Under the pieces are notes generated by a model, which saw only the letters and a program-made list of their open reading frames with translations, did not search any database and was not told the origin of the DNA. From NCBI RefSeq assembly GCF_900129755.1, contig NZ_FQWT01000006.1:186001-250000 (forward strand): a DNA stretch of 64,000 nt. The letters are read 5' to 3'. This stretch comes from Chryseobacterium oranimense. GTDB lineage: Bacteria > Bacteroidota > Bacteroidia > Flavobacteriales > Weeksellaceae. The translations under genes and the position numbers were made by a program. Numbering within the stretch: the stretch's first letter is position 1; each line of letters opens with the position of its first letter. Of the stretch, positions 44,043-53,247 are shown in pieces.

Positions 44043-44050
44043 TATCTTTG
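44043..44050 (+). promoter_or_regulatory. Candidate -7 box (TATCTTTG) for DNA polymerase IV
   Basis: Exact TAnnTTTG match 4 bases before ATG 44055. If used, the transcript would start at about the start codon, giving a leaderless mRNA and favouring 44055 over an upstream ATG at 44034. Confidence 0.4.
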
Positions 44051-44054
44051 CGGT

Positions 44055-45149
44055 ATGGATTCTTCTTTTCCCATCCGTAAGATTATTCATGTGGATATGG
44101 ATGCATTTTATGCTTCTGTGGAGCAGCATGACAATCCCTCTTTAAAGGGAAAGCCTATTGCTGTAGGAGGAGAACACCGGGGCGTAGTTTCAGCGGCAAG
44201 TTATGAAGCTAGAAAATATGGAGTCCGTTCTGCCATGCCCAGCAAAACAGCTAAAGAAAAATGCCCGCACATTATTTTTGTACATCCCCGTTTTGCAAGG
44301 TATAAGGAAATATCAAAACAGATCCGGGAAATTTTTCATGAATATACCGATCTTGTAGAACCTCTTTCGTTGGATGAGGCCTATCTCGATGTCACTGAAA
44401 ATAAGAAAGACATAGAATCTGCCAATCAGATTGCGAAGGAAATCCGCCAGAAAATATTTGAAAAAACAGGGCTGACCGCTTCTGCAGGAATTTCCGTCAA
44501 TAAGTTCCTGGCAAAAGTAGCATCAGATATCAACAAACCAAATGGTCAGAAAACAATTCATCCGGATAGAATCGAAGGTTTTCTTGAGGAGCTGCCGGTA
44601 GAAAAATTTTACGGTGTAGGTAGGGTTACTGCGAACAAAATGTTTAGTTTAGGGATTTATAAAGGAAAAGATTTAAAGAAAAAAACACTGGAAGAACTGG
44701 TGAAGCTTTTTGGAAAATCCGGTTCCTACTATTATAATGTGGTACGCGGCATTCATCATTCTGAAGTAAAACCACACCGCATTCAGAAGAGCGTTGCTGT
44801 GGAAAGAACCTTTTTTGAGGACCTTTTTGACGATCAGGCCATCAATGAAAAACTGGAACACCTGAGCCAGGAGCTTCACCAGCGGCTGCAAAAAAACAAT
44901 ATCCTGGGAAGATCCCTGACTTTAAAGATCAAGTATAAGGATTTCTCACTTTTTACACGAAGCTTTACCAAGGAAGAGTACTTTACTTCGCCTGAGCAGT
45001 ATTTTAATACCGGGAAAAAATTATGGGAACTCCGGCCTTTCGATAAGCCTGTAAGGTTACTCGGGCTTTCTCTTTCCCATCTCAATACGGAAGAAAAAAA
45101 ACAGGTCTCTATTCAACTAAAAATCCCGTTTGAAGAATTTGAGGATTGA
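44055..45149 (+). CDS. dinB: DNA polymerase IV (Y family)
   Basis: About 364 residues from ATG 44055. The start is chosen because the conserved sequence begins PIRKIIHVDMDAFYASVEQ and a promoter box precedes it. The Y-family motifs are present: MDAFYASVEQ with the first metal-binding Asp, and SLDEAYLDV with the second pair. The palm and little-finger regions follow, including GISVNKFLAKVASD and VGRVTANKMFSLGIY (HhH-like thumb). It copies past damaged bases with low accuracy. It has no obvious partner in the operon. Confidence 0.95.
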   Translation: MDSSFPIRKIIHVDMDAFYASVEQHDNPSLKGKPIAVGGEHRGVVSAASYEARKYGVRSAMPSKTAKEKCPHIIFVHPRFARYKEISKQIREIFHEYTDLVEPLSLDEAYLDVTENKKDIESANQIAKEIRQKIFEKTGLTASAGISVNKFLAKVASDINKPNGQKTIHPDRIEGFLEELPVEKFYGVGRVTANKMFSLGIYKGKDLKKKTLEELVKLFGKSGSYYYNVVRGIHHSEVKPHRIQKSVAVERTFFEDLFDDQAINEKLEHLSQELHQRLQKNNILGRSLTLKIKYKDFSLFTRSFTKEEYFTSPEQYFNTGKKLWELRPFDKPVRLLGLSLSHLNTEEKKQVSIQLKIPFEEFED

Positions 45150-45195
45150 CAGGTGAAAATTTTTCACTATCTTGTAGGAACCAAACCTTATTTTT

Positions 45196-46671
45196 ATGAA
45201 CCAAACAATGATTCAGTTTTTCCACTGGTATTCTGAAGGAGAAGGAAAATTATGGAAAGAAGCAGAAAAACAGGCTGCATATCTGGCAAAATTAGGAATC
45301 ACGTCTGTATGGTTTCCCCCTGCCTATAAAGGGACTAACGGAGGCTACTCAGTAGGATATGATGCCTATGACCTGTATGATCTGGGAGAATTTGACCAGA
45401 AAGGAAGCCTTCCTACCAAATACGGAACCAGTACGGACTATATCAATGCTATCAAAGCTTTAAAGAAGGAGAATATAGAGATTATTGTAGATATTGTCCT
45501 GGGCCATAAGGCCGGAGGGGATGAACTTGAAAAATTCAAAGCTGTAAAAGTAGACGAAAACAACAGGGAAAAAGTTATTTCCGATGTTATCGAAATAGAA
45601 TCTTATACTAAATTCACATTTCCTGGGAGAGGAAAAAAATATTCTGATTTTGAATGGAACTTCACCTGCTTCAGCGGAGTGGATTATGCTGAAGGTATGG
45701 ATTCCCATATTTTTAAAATACAGTCGGAATACGGTAATGACTGGGAAGAAATGATTGATGACGAAAAAGGAAATTATGATTACCTGATGTACAACGATAT
45801 CGAGCACCGTAATCCTTTTGTACGTGAAGAATTGAACAGCTGGGCAGAATGGTATTTTAATCTGACTGATTTTGACGGAGTAAGACTGGATGCCCTAAAA
45901 CATATTTCATTTGATTTTTACAAAGAATGGCTAACCATGCTCCGCTCCAATTCCGGTAAAAATATTTTTGCTGTCGGGGAATACTGGGCCCCGGGGCAGC
46001 TCAATCTTCTTCAGAAGTACATTGAGGTAACCGAAGGCTGCATGAGTCTTTTTGACAGTTCACTGCAAAATAATTTTTATACTGCTTCCAGAGAGGGCGG
46101 CTCTTATGACCTCCGCAGAATCTTCGATGAGACTCTCACACAGGCAGACCCCATGCATTCCGTAAGCCTTGTGGATAATCATGACACCCAGCCTCTTCAG
46201 GACCTTGAAGCTCCGGTAGAAGCCTGGTTTAAGCCCATAGCCTATGCACTGATCCTGCTTCGTGAGGATGGCTATCCATGTGTGTTTTATCCCGACCTGT
46301 ATGGCGCCCATTACATCGATAAGGATAAAGAAGGTAACGATCAGGAAATTTTCCTGGAAAAAGTGGATGGCATCGAGGAACTGCTTCAAGCAAGAAAAGA
46401 ACACGCCTACGGTACGCAAAGGGATTATTTTGAAGATGCCAACTGCCTTGGATGGACCCGTGAAGGAGATGATGAACATTCAGGATGCGCTGTGGTTCTC
46501 AGTAATAAAGAGGCTTACAACAAGCCGATGGAAATAGGAAAACAGTATGCAGGCAAAAGCTTCAAAGATATCCTAAAAAGGTTTGAGGAAACAGTAACCG
46601 TCGATGAAAACGGATGGGGAAATTTCCCTGTTCCCGCAGGAAATGTAAGTGTATGGATTCCTGAATCTTAA
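45196..46671 (+). CDS. Cytosolic alpha-amylase (GH13)
   Basis: 491 residues with no signal peptide. The GH13 motifs appear in order: VDIVLGHKAGGDE (region I), DGVRLDALKH (nucleophile D232), GEYW (acid/base E262) and VDNHD (D330). The length and GHKAGGDE form match the intracellular bacterial alpha-amylases that also resemble liquefying amylases. It hydrolyses internal alpha-1,4 bonds of starch or glycogen. Because it is cytosolic, it probably degrades stored or imported glucans. Confidence 0.94.
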   Translation: MNQTMIQFFHWYSEGEGKLWKEAEKQAAYLAKLGITSVWFPPAYKGTNGGYSVGYDAYDLYDLGEFDQKGSLPTKYGTSTDYINAIKALKKENIEIIVDIVLGHKAGGDELEKFKAVKVDENNREKVISDVIEIESYTKFTFPGRGKKYSDFEWNFTCFSGVDYAEGMDSHIFKIQSEYGNDWEEMIDDEKGNYDYLMYNDIEHRNPFVREELNSWAEWYFNLTDFDGVRLDALKHISFDFYKEWLTMLRSNSGKNIFAVGEYWAPGQLNLLQKYIEVTEGCMSLFDSSLQNNFYTASREGGSYDLRRIFDETLTQADPMHSVSLVDNHDTQPLQDLEAPVEAWFKPIAYALILLREDGYPCVFYPDLYGAHYIDKDKEGNDQEIFLEKVDGIEELLQARKEHAYGTQRDYFEDANCLGWTREGDDEHSGCAVVLSNKEAYNKPMEIGKQYAGKSFKDILKRFEETVTVDENGWGNFPVPAGNVSVWIPES

Positions 46672-46683
46672 ATCAGTAATTTA

Positions 46684-48030
46684 TTATTGAAAGCTTATTT
46701 TCCGGATTTTTAGAATTTCCGGTCTTTCCGAATAATCAGAAATATATCCGCTTCTGGCAAACTCCGCCCAAAGCGCTCTCAGTTTTTTTCCGTTTTCATG
46801 AATATAAGACCACGGAATATCTTTGAGCATCACGGAGGATTTCCAGGCGGATTCATTTCCGAAAATCAGAGGAAGATCAATACAATGCGGAGCCCCGACA
46901 TGGCTGTTTTCCAAACCGGAATGAATTCTGAATAAATACACATTCCCTCCTGCTTTTGAATAGTTTTCTGCAAATATCTTTGCAGGGTTTCCATAGATGA
47001 GCTCAGTAGTTTTTTCAACGGTTTTATCCATGATCTTCAACCCTAAACCTTTTCCAAAGTATTTGTTTAAGGCGTCCGAAGTTTTAAGGTAAAAAGCAGT
47101 TTCATCATTATTCAAACCAATCAGGACATCATATTTTTCAGCAGCGGCATTCCATTTATCTACCGATTCCTCTTCTTTACATAAGGGCGGAAAGCCATAC
47201 TGTACGCCAAAAGGCATAGCCGCTTTTAAACCATACCTGATAACAGACGGTACAAATTTTCCGTATTCATCCATCATTTTTAAAACATCGGTTTCGTCTT
47301 TCAAGACTTCCGTTTTCTTCAGAAATTCAGCGGACATTTTCTGTCTTTTATGACGTAATCCCAGCGGAGCACTCTGAATGATCACTCTTTGGAATAAGCC
47401 CTCAACACCTTCGGAAATCATAAGATGGGCAATAGCATCCCCTCCTGACGACTGCCCTAGCAAGGTAATATTTTCAGGATCACCGCCAAATTCCGAAATA
47501 TAGGTTTTGATCCATTTTAAAGCTTCTATCATATCAAACAGTCCTAAATTCGGCGGTCTGCTATCATTACCTCCCAAAAAGCCGAAAAGCCCGAGTCTGT
47601 AAGAAACGGTTACGACCATGATCTCCTGTTCTTTTACCCATTCACTGGGATCAGAGGTAGGAAGATCACCACATCCTATTTCATGGGAACCCCCGTGAAT
47701 CCATACCACAACAGGAAGCTTCCCCTGGTCTGTAAAATGGGCGGGACGGAAGATGGAGAGATATTGGGTCGATTCATCCGGATCAAAGTTTTCAATCTGG
47801 GTAGGACCAATCATTTTTTCTACCAGCGGACTGATGGCCTGCGGACAGACAGGCGTTTTATCCGGAAAAATGATTTCTGAAGGAGACGGCTGCTCTGCCA
47901 CAGGTTTCTGAAATCTTTCAGATCGGGCATATCGGATACTTCCGGCCTTGATGATGCCGTTACTTTTTAAAGCTATAACTTTCCCGAAAGAAGTCTGAAA
48001 AATATGGGTTGTACTCTGCTCGCCCGTCAT
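46684..48030 (-). CDS. Carboxylesterase (type B family)
   Basis: 448 residues with no clear signal peptide. The esterase motifs are VVVWIHGGSHEIGCGD (oxyanion hole), the nucleophile elbow LLGQSSGGDA (S194), and a catalytic His in GAPHCIDLPL. The length is on the short side for type B esterases (often 500 or more). It cleaves carboxylic esters; the substrate is unknown. It is convergent with the amylase gene. Confidence 0.88.
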   Translation of the reverse strand: MTGEQSTTHIFQTSFGKVIALKSNGIIKAGSIRYARSERFQKPVAEQPSPSEIIFPDKTPVCPQAISPLVEKMIGPTQIENFDPDESTQYLSIFRPAHFTDQGKLPVVVWIHGGSHEIGCGDLPTSDPSEWVKEQEIMVVTVSYRLGLFGFLGGNDSRPPNLGLFDMIEALKWIKTYISEFGGDPENITLLGQSSGGDAIAHLMISEGVEGLFQRVIIQSAPLGLRHKRQKMSAEFLKKTEVLKDETDVLKMMDEYGKFVPSVIRYGLKAAMPFGVQYGFPPLCKEEESVDKWNAAAEKYDVLIGLNNDETAFYLKTSDALNKYFGKGLGLKIMDKTVEKTTELIYGNPAKIFAENYSKAGGNVYLFRIHSGLENSHVGAPHCIDLPLIFGNESAWKSSVMLKDIPWSYIHENGKKLRALWAEFARSGYISDYSERPEILKIRKISFQ

Positions 48031-48202
48031 TTAGAAACTTTGAAAAAAACTATCTATTAAAATTAATTCAGTTTTTTGAAATGAGAAAATTTTTCCCCGG
48101 GTTTTAATGCTAAAAAATGAGGTTAAACACAAATGGCTCTAATTTTTAAAGCTAATTTTCACAAACACTTTATTAAAATGTACTGTTATACTTTCAAAAT
48201 GA

Positions 48203-49105
48203 TCAGTTTAAAGTTTTGTATTCACTCGGGGAAATGCCAACTTTAGTTTTGAATAGCCTGGTAAAATGCTGAGGATATTTAAAACCGAGATCATAAGAAA
48301 TTTCACTGATTGATTTCGCAGGATCAAGAATCTGCTCTTTGGCAATATCAATCAGTTTGTTGTGTATAAATTCCTGAGCGGAAACGCCTAATTCTTTTTT
48401 GATCAGATCTCCGAAATAATTCGCGGACAGGTTCAGTTTTTCTGCGAAATAATTGACCATTGGAAAGCCTATATTTTTTGGATTGTCAGATTTAAAATAA
48501 TCATCCACCAGATTCTCAAATTTACCGATAACTCCCTGGTTAATATGATCTCTTGTGATAAACTGGCGGTCGTAGAAACGCATACAGTAATTTAAAAATA
48601 ATTCGATATTATTAACAATCAAAGACTTGCTATGTTTATCGATAGACTGCTCAAGCTCGAACTTTATATTTTTAAAACACTCTAAAATGATCTCCCTCTC
48701 TTTTTCAGAAAGGTGCAGTGCTTCATGCACATCATAAGAGAAAAATGAATAATCTTTTATGTTCTTTCCTAAATTGGTTCCTTTGATGAGATCCGGATGA
48801 AAAATTAAGGCATAGCCTGCCGGCTGAATCCATTTTCCTTTATTGTAAATTCCATACGTTTGCCCAGGTGCGATGAAAACCAATGTTCCTTCCTGATAAT
48901 CGTAACTGTTTTTTCCATAAAACATATCCCCGCACATCACATCCTTCAAAAAAACGGTATAAAAACCGAACGTCCTTTTATGCTGGCAAACAGGATCGGA
49001 TTTTGAAAAATCAATCACACTTACCAACGGATGCAGGGTTTCCTGCCTGGCCATTTTATTGTACTCGGATACACTGTTATAAATTTCAACTTCCTGATCT
49101 TCCAT
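48203..49105 (-). CDS. AraC-family transcriptional regulator
   Basis: About 300 residues. The start at 49105 (MEDQEVEIYN) is preferred over the longest frame, because the extra N-terminal residues show no conserved features. The C-terminal HTH pair reads YFAEKLNLSANYFGDLIKKE and ISEISYDLGFKYPQHFTRLF, then FKTKVGISPSEYK. The N-terminal half looks like a cupin-type ligand pocket (GQTYGIYNKGKW). It is divergent from an alcohol dehydrogenase gene that it may regulate, probably in response to a small molecule. Confidence 0.93.
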   Translation of the reverse strand: MEDQEVEIYNSVSEYNKMARQETLHPLVSVIDFSKSDPVCQHKRTFGFYTVFLKDVMCGDMFYGKNSYDYQEGTLVFIAPGQTYGIYNKGKWIQPAGYALIFHPDLIKGTNLGKNIKDYSFFSYDVHEALHLSEKEREIILECFKNIKFELEQSIDKHSKSLIVNNIELFLNYCMRFYDRQFITRDHINQGVIGKFENLVDDYFKSDNPKNIGFPMVNYFAEKLNLSANYFGDLIKKELGVSAQEFIHNKLIDIAKEQILDPAKSISEISYDLGFKYPQHFTRLFKTKVGISPSEYKTLN

Positions 49106-49282
49106 GAATTTCATTTTAATCTTATTCAAAATTACCATTTTCCTTCGTACCTTGTATGATGTCTGTAAAATTGGTAAGTATTTCGGTAATCTGTATAAGC
49201 TGCATTTATTTAAAAGTATCGATTTTTGTACTGTCATGAAATATAGACAACTCAATTTTATTAACTTAAATTAAATATACCA

Positions 49283-50338
49283 ATGAGTACATTAACAGTA
49301 AAAGCCTATGGTGCTGAATCAGCTACGGCGGATCTGAAAGAAATGAATATCGAAAGAAGAGTAACCACACCTAAAGATGTAGAAATTGAAATTCTATATT
49401 GCGGGGTATGTCATTCTGACCTCCATACAGCCAGAAATGACTGGGGTGGATCTTTATATCCTGTAGTTCCGGGACATGAAATTGTGGGGAGAATTACCAA
49501 TGTAGGAAGTGAGGTTACCAAATTTAAGGTGGGAGATCTTGCAGCAGTAGGATGCATGGTAGATTCCTGCGGACATTGCGACAGCTGTAAAGAGGATCTT
49601 GAGCAGTATTGCCTGAACGGATTTACAGGAACATATAACGGAAAAGACAAACATTTGGGAGGTCATACTTTTGGAGGATATTCCGAGAAAGTAGTTGTAG
49701 ATGAACATTTTGTTTTAAGCGTACCGGAAAATCTGGACCTGGCAGCAGTAGCTCCACTTCTTTGCGCCGGTATTACCACATGGTCTCCACTAAGACACTG
49801 GAATGTTGGTCCTAACTCTAAAGTTGCGGTAGTAGGTTTGGGTGGACTGGGACATATGGCTATCAAATTAGCAAAGGGACTGGGTGCGGAAGTTACCCTG
49901 TTCTCAAGAACTCCGGGAAAAACCGAGGATGCCAAACAACTGGGAGCTGATCACGTGATTATTTCTACGGATGATGCACAAATGGACACTGTAAAAGGGA
50001 AATTCGACCTGATTATCGATACGGTTCCTTACGAACATGAAATCAATCCTTATATGCAGACGCTTAGTCTGAACGGAACTCTTGTTCTTGTAGGATTTGT
50101 AGGGGAATTCCAGAATGCTGAAGTAAGCACAAGACCTATGATTTTCCAGCGTCGTTCGGTTGCAGGATCATTAATCGGAGGTATTGCCGAAACCCAGGAA
50201 CTACTTGATTTCTGTGGAAAACATAATATTGTTTCGGATATTGAGCTTATCAAGATGCAGGATATTAATCAGGCTTATGAAAGAATGATCAAGAGTGATG
50301 TGAAATACCGCTTCGTTATTGACATGCAGTCTTTATAA
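49283..50338 (+). CDS. Zinc-dependent NAD(P)-dependent alcohol dehydrogenase (YahK-like)
   Basis: 351 residues, full length for medium-chain dehydrogenases. The catalytic-zinc Cys is in YCGVCHSDLHTARNDWGG, with the following His and Glu in PGHEIVGRITNVG. The structural-zinc cysteines lie in CGHCDSCKEDLEQYC. The coenzyme motif is VVGLGGLGHMAIKLAKG. The closest known type is E. coli YahK, an NADPH-dependent aldehyde reductase. It is divergent from an AraC regulator, so aldehyde or alcohol detoxification under AraC control is plausible. Confidence 0.93.
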   Translation: MSTLTVKAYGAESATADLKEMNIERRVTTPKDVEIEILYCGVCHSDLHTARNDWGGSLYPVVPGHEIVGRITNVGSEVTKFKVGDLAAVGCMVDSCGHCDSCKEDLEQYCLNGFTGTYNGKDKHLGGHTFGGYSEKVVVDEHFVLSVPENLDLAAVAPLLCAGITTWSPLRHWNVGPNSKVAVVGLGGLGHMAIKLAKGLGAEVTLFSRTPGKTEDAKQLGADHVIISTDDAQMDTVKGKFDLIIDTVPYEHEINPYMQTLSLNGTLVLVGFVGEFQNAEVSTRPMIFQRRSVAGSLIGGIAETQELLDFCGKHNIVSDIELIKMQDINQAYERMIKSDVKYRFVIDMQSL

Positions 50339-50353
50339 ACATTTTTCAAGATT

Positions 50354-50381
50354 AAGGCTCTTCTATGAAGAGTCTTTTTTT
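50354..50381. terminator. Terminator between the dehydrogenase and HxlR genes
   Basis: AAGGCTCTTC (50354-50363) pairs with GAAGAGTCTT (50367-50376) with one G-T pair and is followed by T. Confidence 0.8.
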
Positions 50382-50745
50382 ATGCTTCATAGGATTTTTT
50401 CATATCCTGAAAAGCCCAGTCTGCCATTGCATCGATTACCGGAGCCAATTTGAGGCCTGCTTTACTCAGTTCATAGGTAACATGCGGAGGAACTACGGGT
50501 TTTGCCGTTCTGATAATCAGTCCGTCGGCTTCCAGTTGTTTAAGATGCTGGATCAGCATTTTTTCCGTCACTTCCGGAATCGCTCTTTTTAACTCGCTGT
50601 ATCTTTTCTCTCCCGTTGAAAGGTTGAACAGAATAATCGGTTTCCAGAAACCACCTATTCTTTCCATTACATACATTACGGGACACTGTTCCAATACGCT
50701 CTTTCTGTTCTGCTGGATGGTAGAGGTTTCTTTAATTGCTGTCAT
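50380..50745 (-). CDS. HxlR-family transcriptional regulator
   Basis: A 121-residue winged-helix protein. The family pattern is complete: CPVMYVMERIGGFWKPIILF, then RYSELKRAIPEVTEKMLIQH and LKQLEADGLI, ending DWAFQDMKKS. It contains one N-terminal Cys (C21) that could sense electrophiles or quinones, as in related regulators. It is divergent from an NmrA-type oxidoreductase, and the intergenic DNA holds a TACTT-N6-AAGTA box, so it probably represses that gene. Confidence 0.93.
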   Translation of the reverse strand: MTAIKETSTIQQNRKSVLEQCPVMYVMERIGGFWKPIILFNLSTGEKRYSELKRAIPEVTEKMLIQHLKQLEADGLIIRTAKPVVPPHVTYELSKAGLKLAPVIDAMADWAFQDMKKSYEA

Positions 50746-50765
50746 GATACATACTTTAGGGTAAG

Positions 50766-50781
50766 TACTTGTATAAAAGTA
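50766..50781. promoter_or_regulatory. Operator-like box TACTT-N6-AAGTA for the HxlR regulator
   Basis: TACTT (50766-50770) and AAGTA (50777-50781), six-base spacer, lie in the divergent promoter region next to a TACCTTTG box at 50792-50799. GTAAGTAC is also directly repeated (50761, 50779). Confidence 0.5.
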
Positions 50782-50791
50782 AGTACAAATA

Positions 50792-50799
50792 TACCTTTG
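50792..50799 (+). promoter_or_regulatory. Candidate -7 box (TACCTTTG) for the NmrA-type gene
   Basis: Exact match to TAnnTTTG, 25 bases before ATG 50825. Confidence 0.45.
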
Positions 50800-50824
50800 T
50801 AAGAGAAATAAACAAACATTTTAT

Positions 50825-51703
50825 ATGAAAATTATTGTAACAGGTTCTTTAGGGAATACAGCAAAACCATTAGCAAAGCAACTCATTGCGGAAGGACACG
50901 ATATTACTGTTGTCAGCAGCAGTGAAGCAAAGAAAGCAGAAATTGAATCTTTAGGAGCAAAAGCTGCTATCGGTTCCATTACGGATATTAATTTTTTAGT
51001 AAAGGCATTTGAAGGTGCCGACGCCGTATTTACCATGACTCCTCCAATTATGGGGGAAACCAATATTGTGGAAAACACCGCTGAAGCAGGAAAAAACTAT
51101 GCTGAAGCCATTAGAAAAAACAACGTAAAAAAGGTTGTTATGCTAAGCAGCGTAGGTGCTGATTCTCCTGTGGAAAATGGCCCGATTAAAGGACTTCATC
51201 ATATTGAAGAGATATATAATGAACTGGAAAATACCTCTGTTACTTTTTTGAGAGCAGGCTATTTTTATATTAACTTTTTCAATGATATTCCACTCATTAA
51301 AAACGCAGGAATCATCGGAGGAAATTATCCTGAGAATATCAATATTCCATTGACTCATCCTACAGATATTGCCAAAGCAGCAGCTGAAGAACTGGTGAAA
51401 AATACAGAGGGGAAAAATGTCCGTTATGTGGTAAGCGATTTACGTACTCCTTCAGATTTTGCGAAAGTTTTAGGTACCGCTACCGGCAATCCGGAATTAC
51501 CGTGGGTGGAATTTACAGATGAGCAGTCTTTTGACGGAATGGTGCAGGCCGATCTTCCACAGGAAATGGCAGAATTGTATGTTGAAATGGGCAGAGGAAT
51601 GAAAACCGGTGTCATTCAGAAGGATTTTATTGAGCAGGGATCTCCGGTTGACGGCGAAATTAAATTAGAGGATTTTGCCAAAGAATTTGCTTCCAAGTTT
51701 TAA
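50825..51703 (+). CDS. NmrA-like NAD(P)-binding oxidoreductase
   Basis: 292 residues with an N-terminal Rossmann fold: IIVTGSLGNTAKPLAKQLIA (the Gly-rich loop) and VVMLSSVGADSPVENGP. It fits the atypical short-chain/NmrA family, which includes the quinone reductase QorB. Members reduce quinones or sense NADP. It is divergent from an HxlR regulator and probably under its control, suggesting a response to quinone or aldehyde stress. Confidence 0.87.
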   Translation: MKIIVTGSLGNTAKPLAKQLIAEGHDITVVSSSEAKKAEIESLGAKAAIGSITDINFLVKAFEGADAVFTMTPPIMGETNIVENTAEAGKNYAEAIRKNNVKKVVMLSSVGADSPVENGPIKGLHHIEEIYNELENTSVTFLRAGYFYINFFNDIPLIKNAGIIGGNYPENINIPLTHPTDIAKAAAEELVKNTEGKNVRYVVSDLRTPSDFAKVLGTATGNPELPWVEFTDEQSFDGMVQADLPQEMAELYVEMGRGMKTGVIQKDFIEQGSPVDGEIKLEDFAKEFASKF

Positions 51704-51720
51704 TTTTGGATTTCTATAAA

Positions 51721-51755
51721 AAATTTTCGGCGGACCTTTGGTCCGCCGAAAATTT
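51721..51755. terminator. Bidirectional terminator, perfect 16-bp stem
   Basis: AAATTTTCGGCGGACC (51721-51736) pairs with 51740-51755 across a TTT loop, with T-rich flanks on both strands. Confidence 0.93.
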
Positions 51756-51796
51756 ATCTTCAATAAGCTATTCAAATAAAACAGCCTGAAATAAAA

Positions 51797-53080
51797 CTAT
51801 TTTTTCTCCTTCAAAGTCCCTTTTAAAACTTTGATTTTCCCGTCGATTGGCTGATCAATCTTCAATCCCAGGATTTCAGCTACCAAAGGATAAACATTGA
51901 CATTGGAAAATTCGTCCACTACTACATTATTTCTGAACTGCGGCCCCCAGGCAAAGAAAGTAGCCTTCATTTCGGGAACCAGCCTTGGATTATAGCCATG
52001 TTTTCCTACTGATGTTTTCTTTCCTTTTTCCAGAAAAATTTTTGGAGCCATTGGAACAAGGAGGATCTGGCCTATTCTGCCGTACTGGTCATCTTTAGTT
52101 CCGAAATGCAGATATTTAGGAAGTCTCTTATCCAAATATACTTCGTAATCGTCTGTTTTTCCTGCTTTTAGTTCTTTGTATACTGATTGTACCTCATCAG
52201 GATTCTTCACCACTATCCTTAATAATGTTTGGGAATTATAAAAATCAAATCTGTCTTTATTAAAAAGGATGGAAGGAATTTCTAAAGGAGTTCCGCCGTC
52301 TACTTTTATCATTCCATGGTCAGAAACAAAAACGAAATTTACATTTTTCAATCCCAGGTTATTGACTTTCTGAACCAGATCGCCTATTGCCCTATCTATA
52401 AGATGAACTGCTTCTTCTGTTTCTTTAGCTTCGGGACCGAAATGATGGCCGCTTCCGTCCACTTCAGGAAAGTATAGTGAAATAAAATGAGGTCTTTTAT
52501 CCATTGGTAATTTCAGCCAGTTGATCACTTTATCAACCTTTTCAGAAGGGGTAAATTTTTCATGATAAGGATAATAGTAAGTAGGTCTTTTTCCGCCGGC
52601 ATCACTGGCAGAGCCAACCCACATCATAGAAGCCGAGATCATTCCCTGTTTTTCGGCCAATCCCCACAAAGGAGTTCCACCATACCAGCTTCCGTCCTCA
52701 GCATTTTTTTTGTCGCTCATGGCATAGAATTCTTTTCTTTTGTAATCGTAGAAAAAGTTATCAATCAGGCCATGATGTGAAGGGTATAGACCGGTAGCCA
52801 GGCTCCAGTGGTTAGGAAATGTTATACTTGGGTAGCAGGGAATCATTGCTTTGGCCTGAACTCCTTCATTGGAAAGCTTTAAGAGATTTTCTGCGTTGTA
52901 TTTTTTAGCATAATCATAGCGGAAGCCATCCGTTGAGATCATGATCACATAAGGTTTGGTCTGGGCATCAACACTGTTATACCGGTTGGGAATAACGATC
53001 TGGGTGGTATCCACCGGTGCTTTCTGGGCAAAGAGTGTTAAAGAAAAAATAAGCAATAAAAAATGCAGTCCTCGCTTCAT
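51797..53080 (-). CDS. Alkaline phosphatase-family protein (nucleotide pyrophosphatase/phosphodiesterase)
   Basis: 427 residues with a signal peptide (ends near LTLFAQ). Metal and nucleophile sites are visible: YVIMISTDGFRYDY (first metal Asp), CYPSITFPNHWSLATG with the nucleophile Thr, and VFVSDHGMIKVDGG (Asp-His pair), with a late His in VGKHGYNPR. Such enzymes cleave phosphodiesters or pyrophosphates in the periplasm. The substrate is unknown. Confidence 0.92.
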   Translation of the reverse strand: MKRGLHFLLLIFSLTLFAQKAPVDTTQIVIPNRYNSVDAQTKPYVIMISTDGFRYDYAKKYNAENLLKLSNEGVQAKAMIPCYPSITFPNHWSLATGLYPSHHGLIDNFFYDYKRKEFYAMSDKKNAEDGSWYGGTPLWGLAEKQGMISASMMWVGSASDAGGKRPTYYYPYHEKFTPSEKVDKVINWLKLPMDKRPHFISLYFPEVDGSGHHFGPEAKETEEAVHLIDRAIGDLVQKVNNLGLKNVNFVFVSDHGMIKVDGGTPLEIPSILFNKDRFDFYNSQTLLRIVVKNPDEVQSVYKELKAGKTDDYEVYLDKRLPKYLHFGTKDDQYGRIGQILLVPMAPKIFLEKGKKTSVGKHGYNPRLVPEMKATFFAWGPQFRNNVVVDEFSNVNVYPLVAEILGLKIDQPIDGKIKVLKGTLKEKK

Positions 53081-53198
53081 TATAGAAATTTTAGCAAAGT
53101 TACGGCCTAAATTTCTCCCGGAAAAGTTTATAAGATTAAAAGTATATTAAAACAGATCAAAAGTTTGATCTCAGGTTTTTTCATCCATTTTGAAAACA

Positions 53199-53229
53199 AA
53201 AAATACCTCCGGATATCAGAGGTATTTTA
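53199..53229. terminator. Terminator downstream of the five-gene envelope operon
   Basis: AAATACCTC (53201-53209) pairs with GAGGTATTT (53219-53227); T-rich flanks. It ends the DOMON-like gene on the minus strand. Confidence 0.75.
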
Positions 53230-53247
53230 GATAATATTTACATTTAA

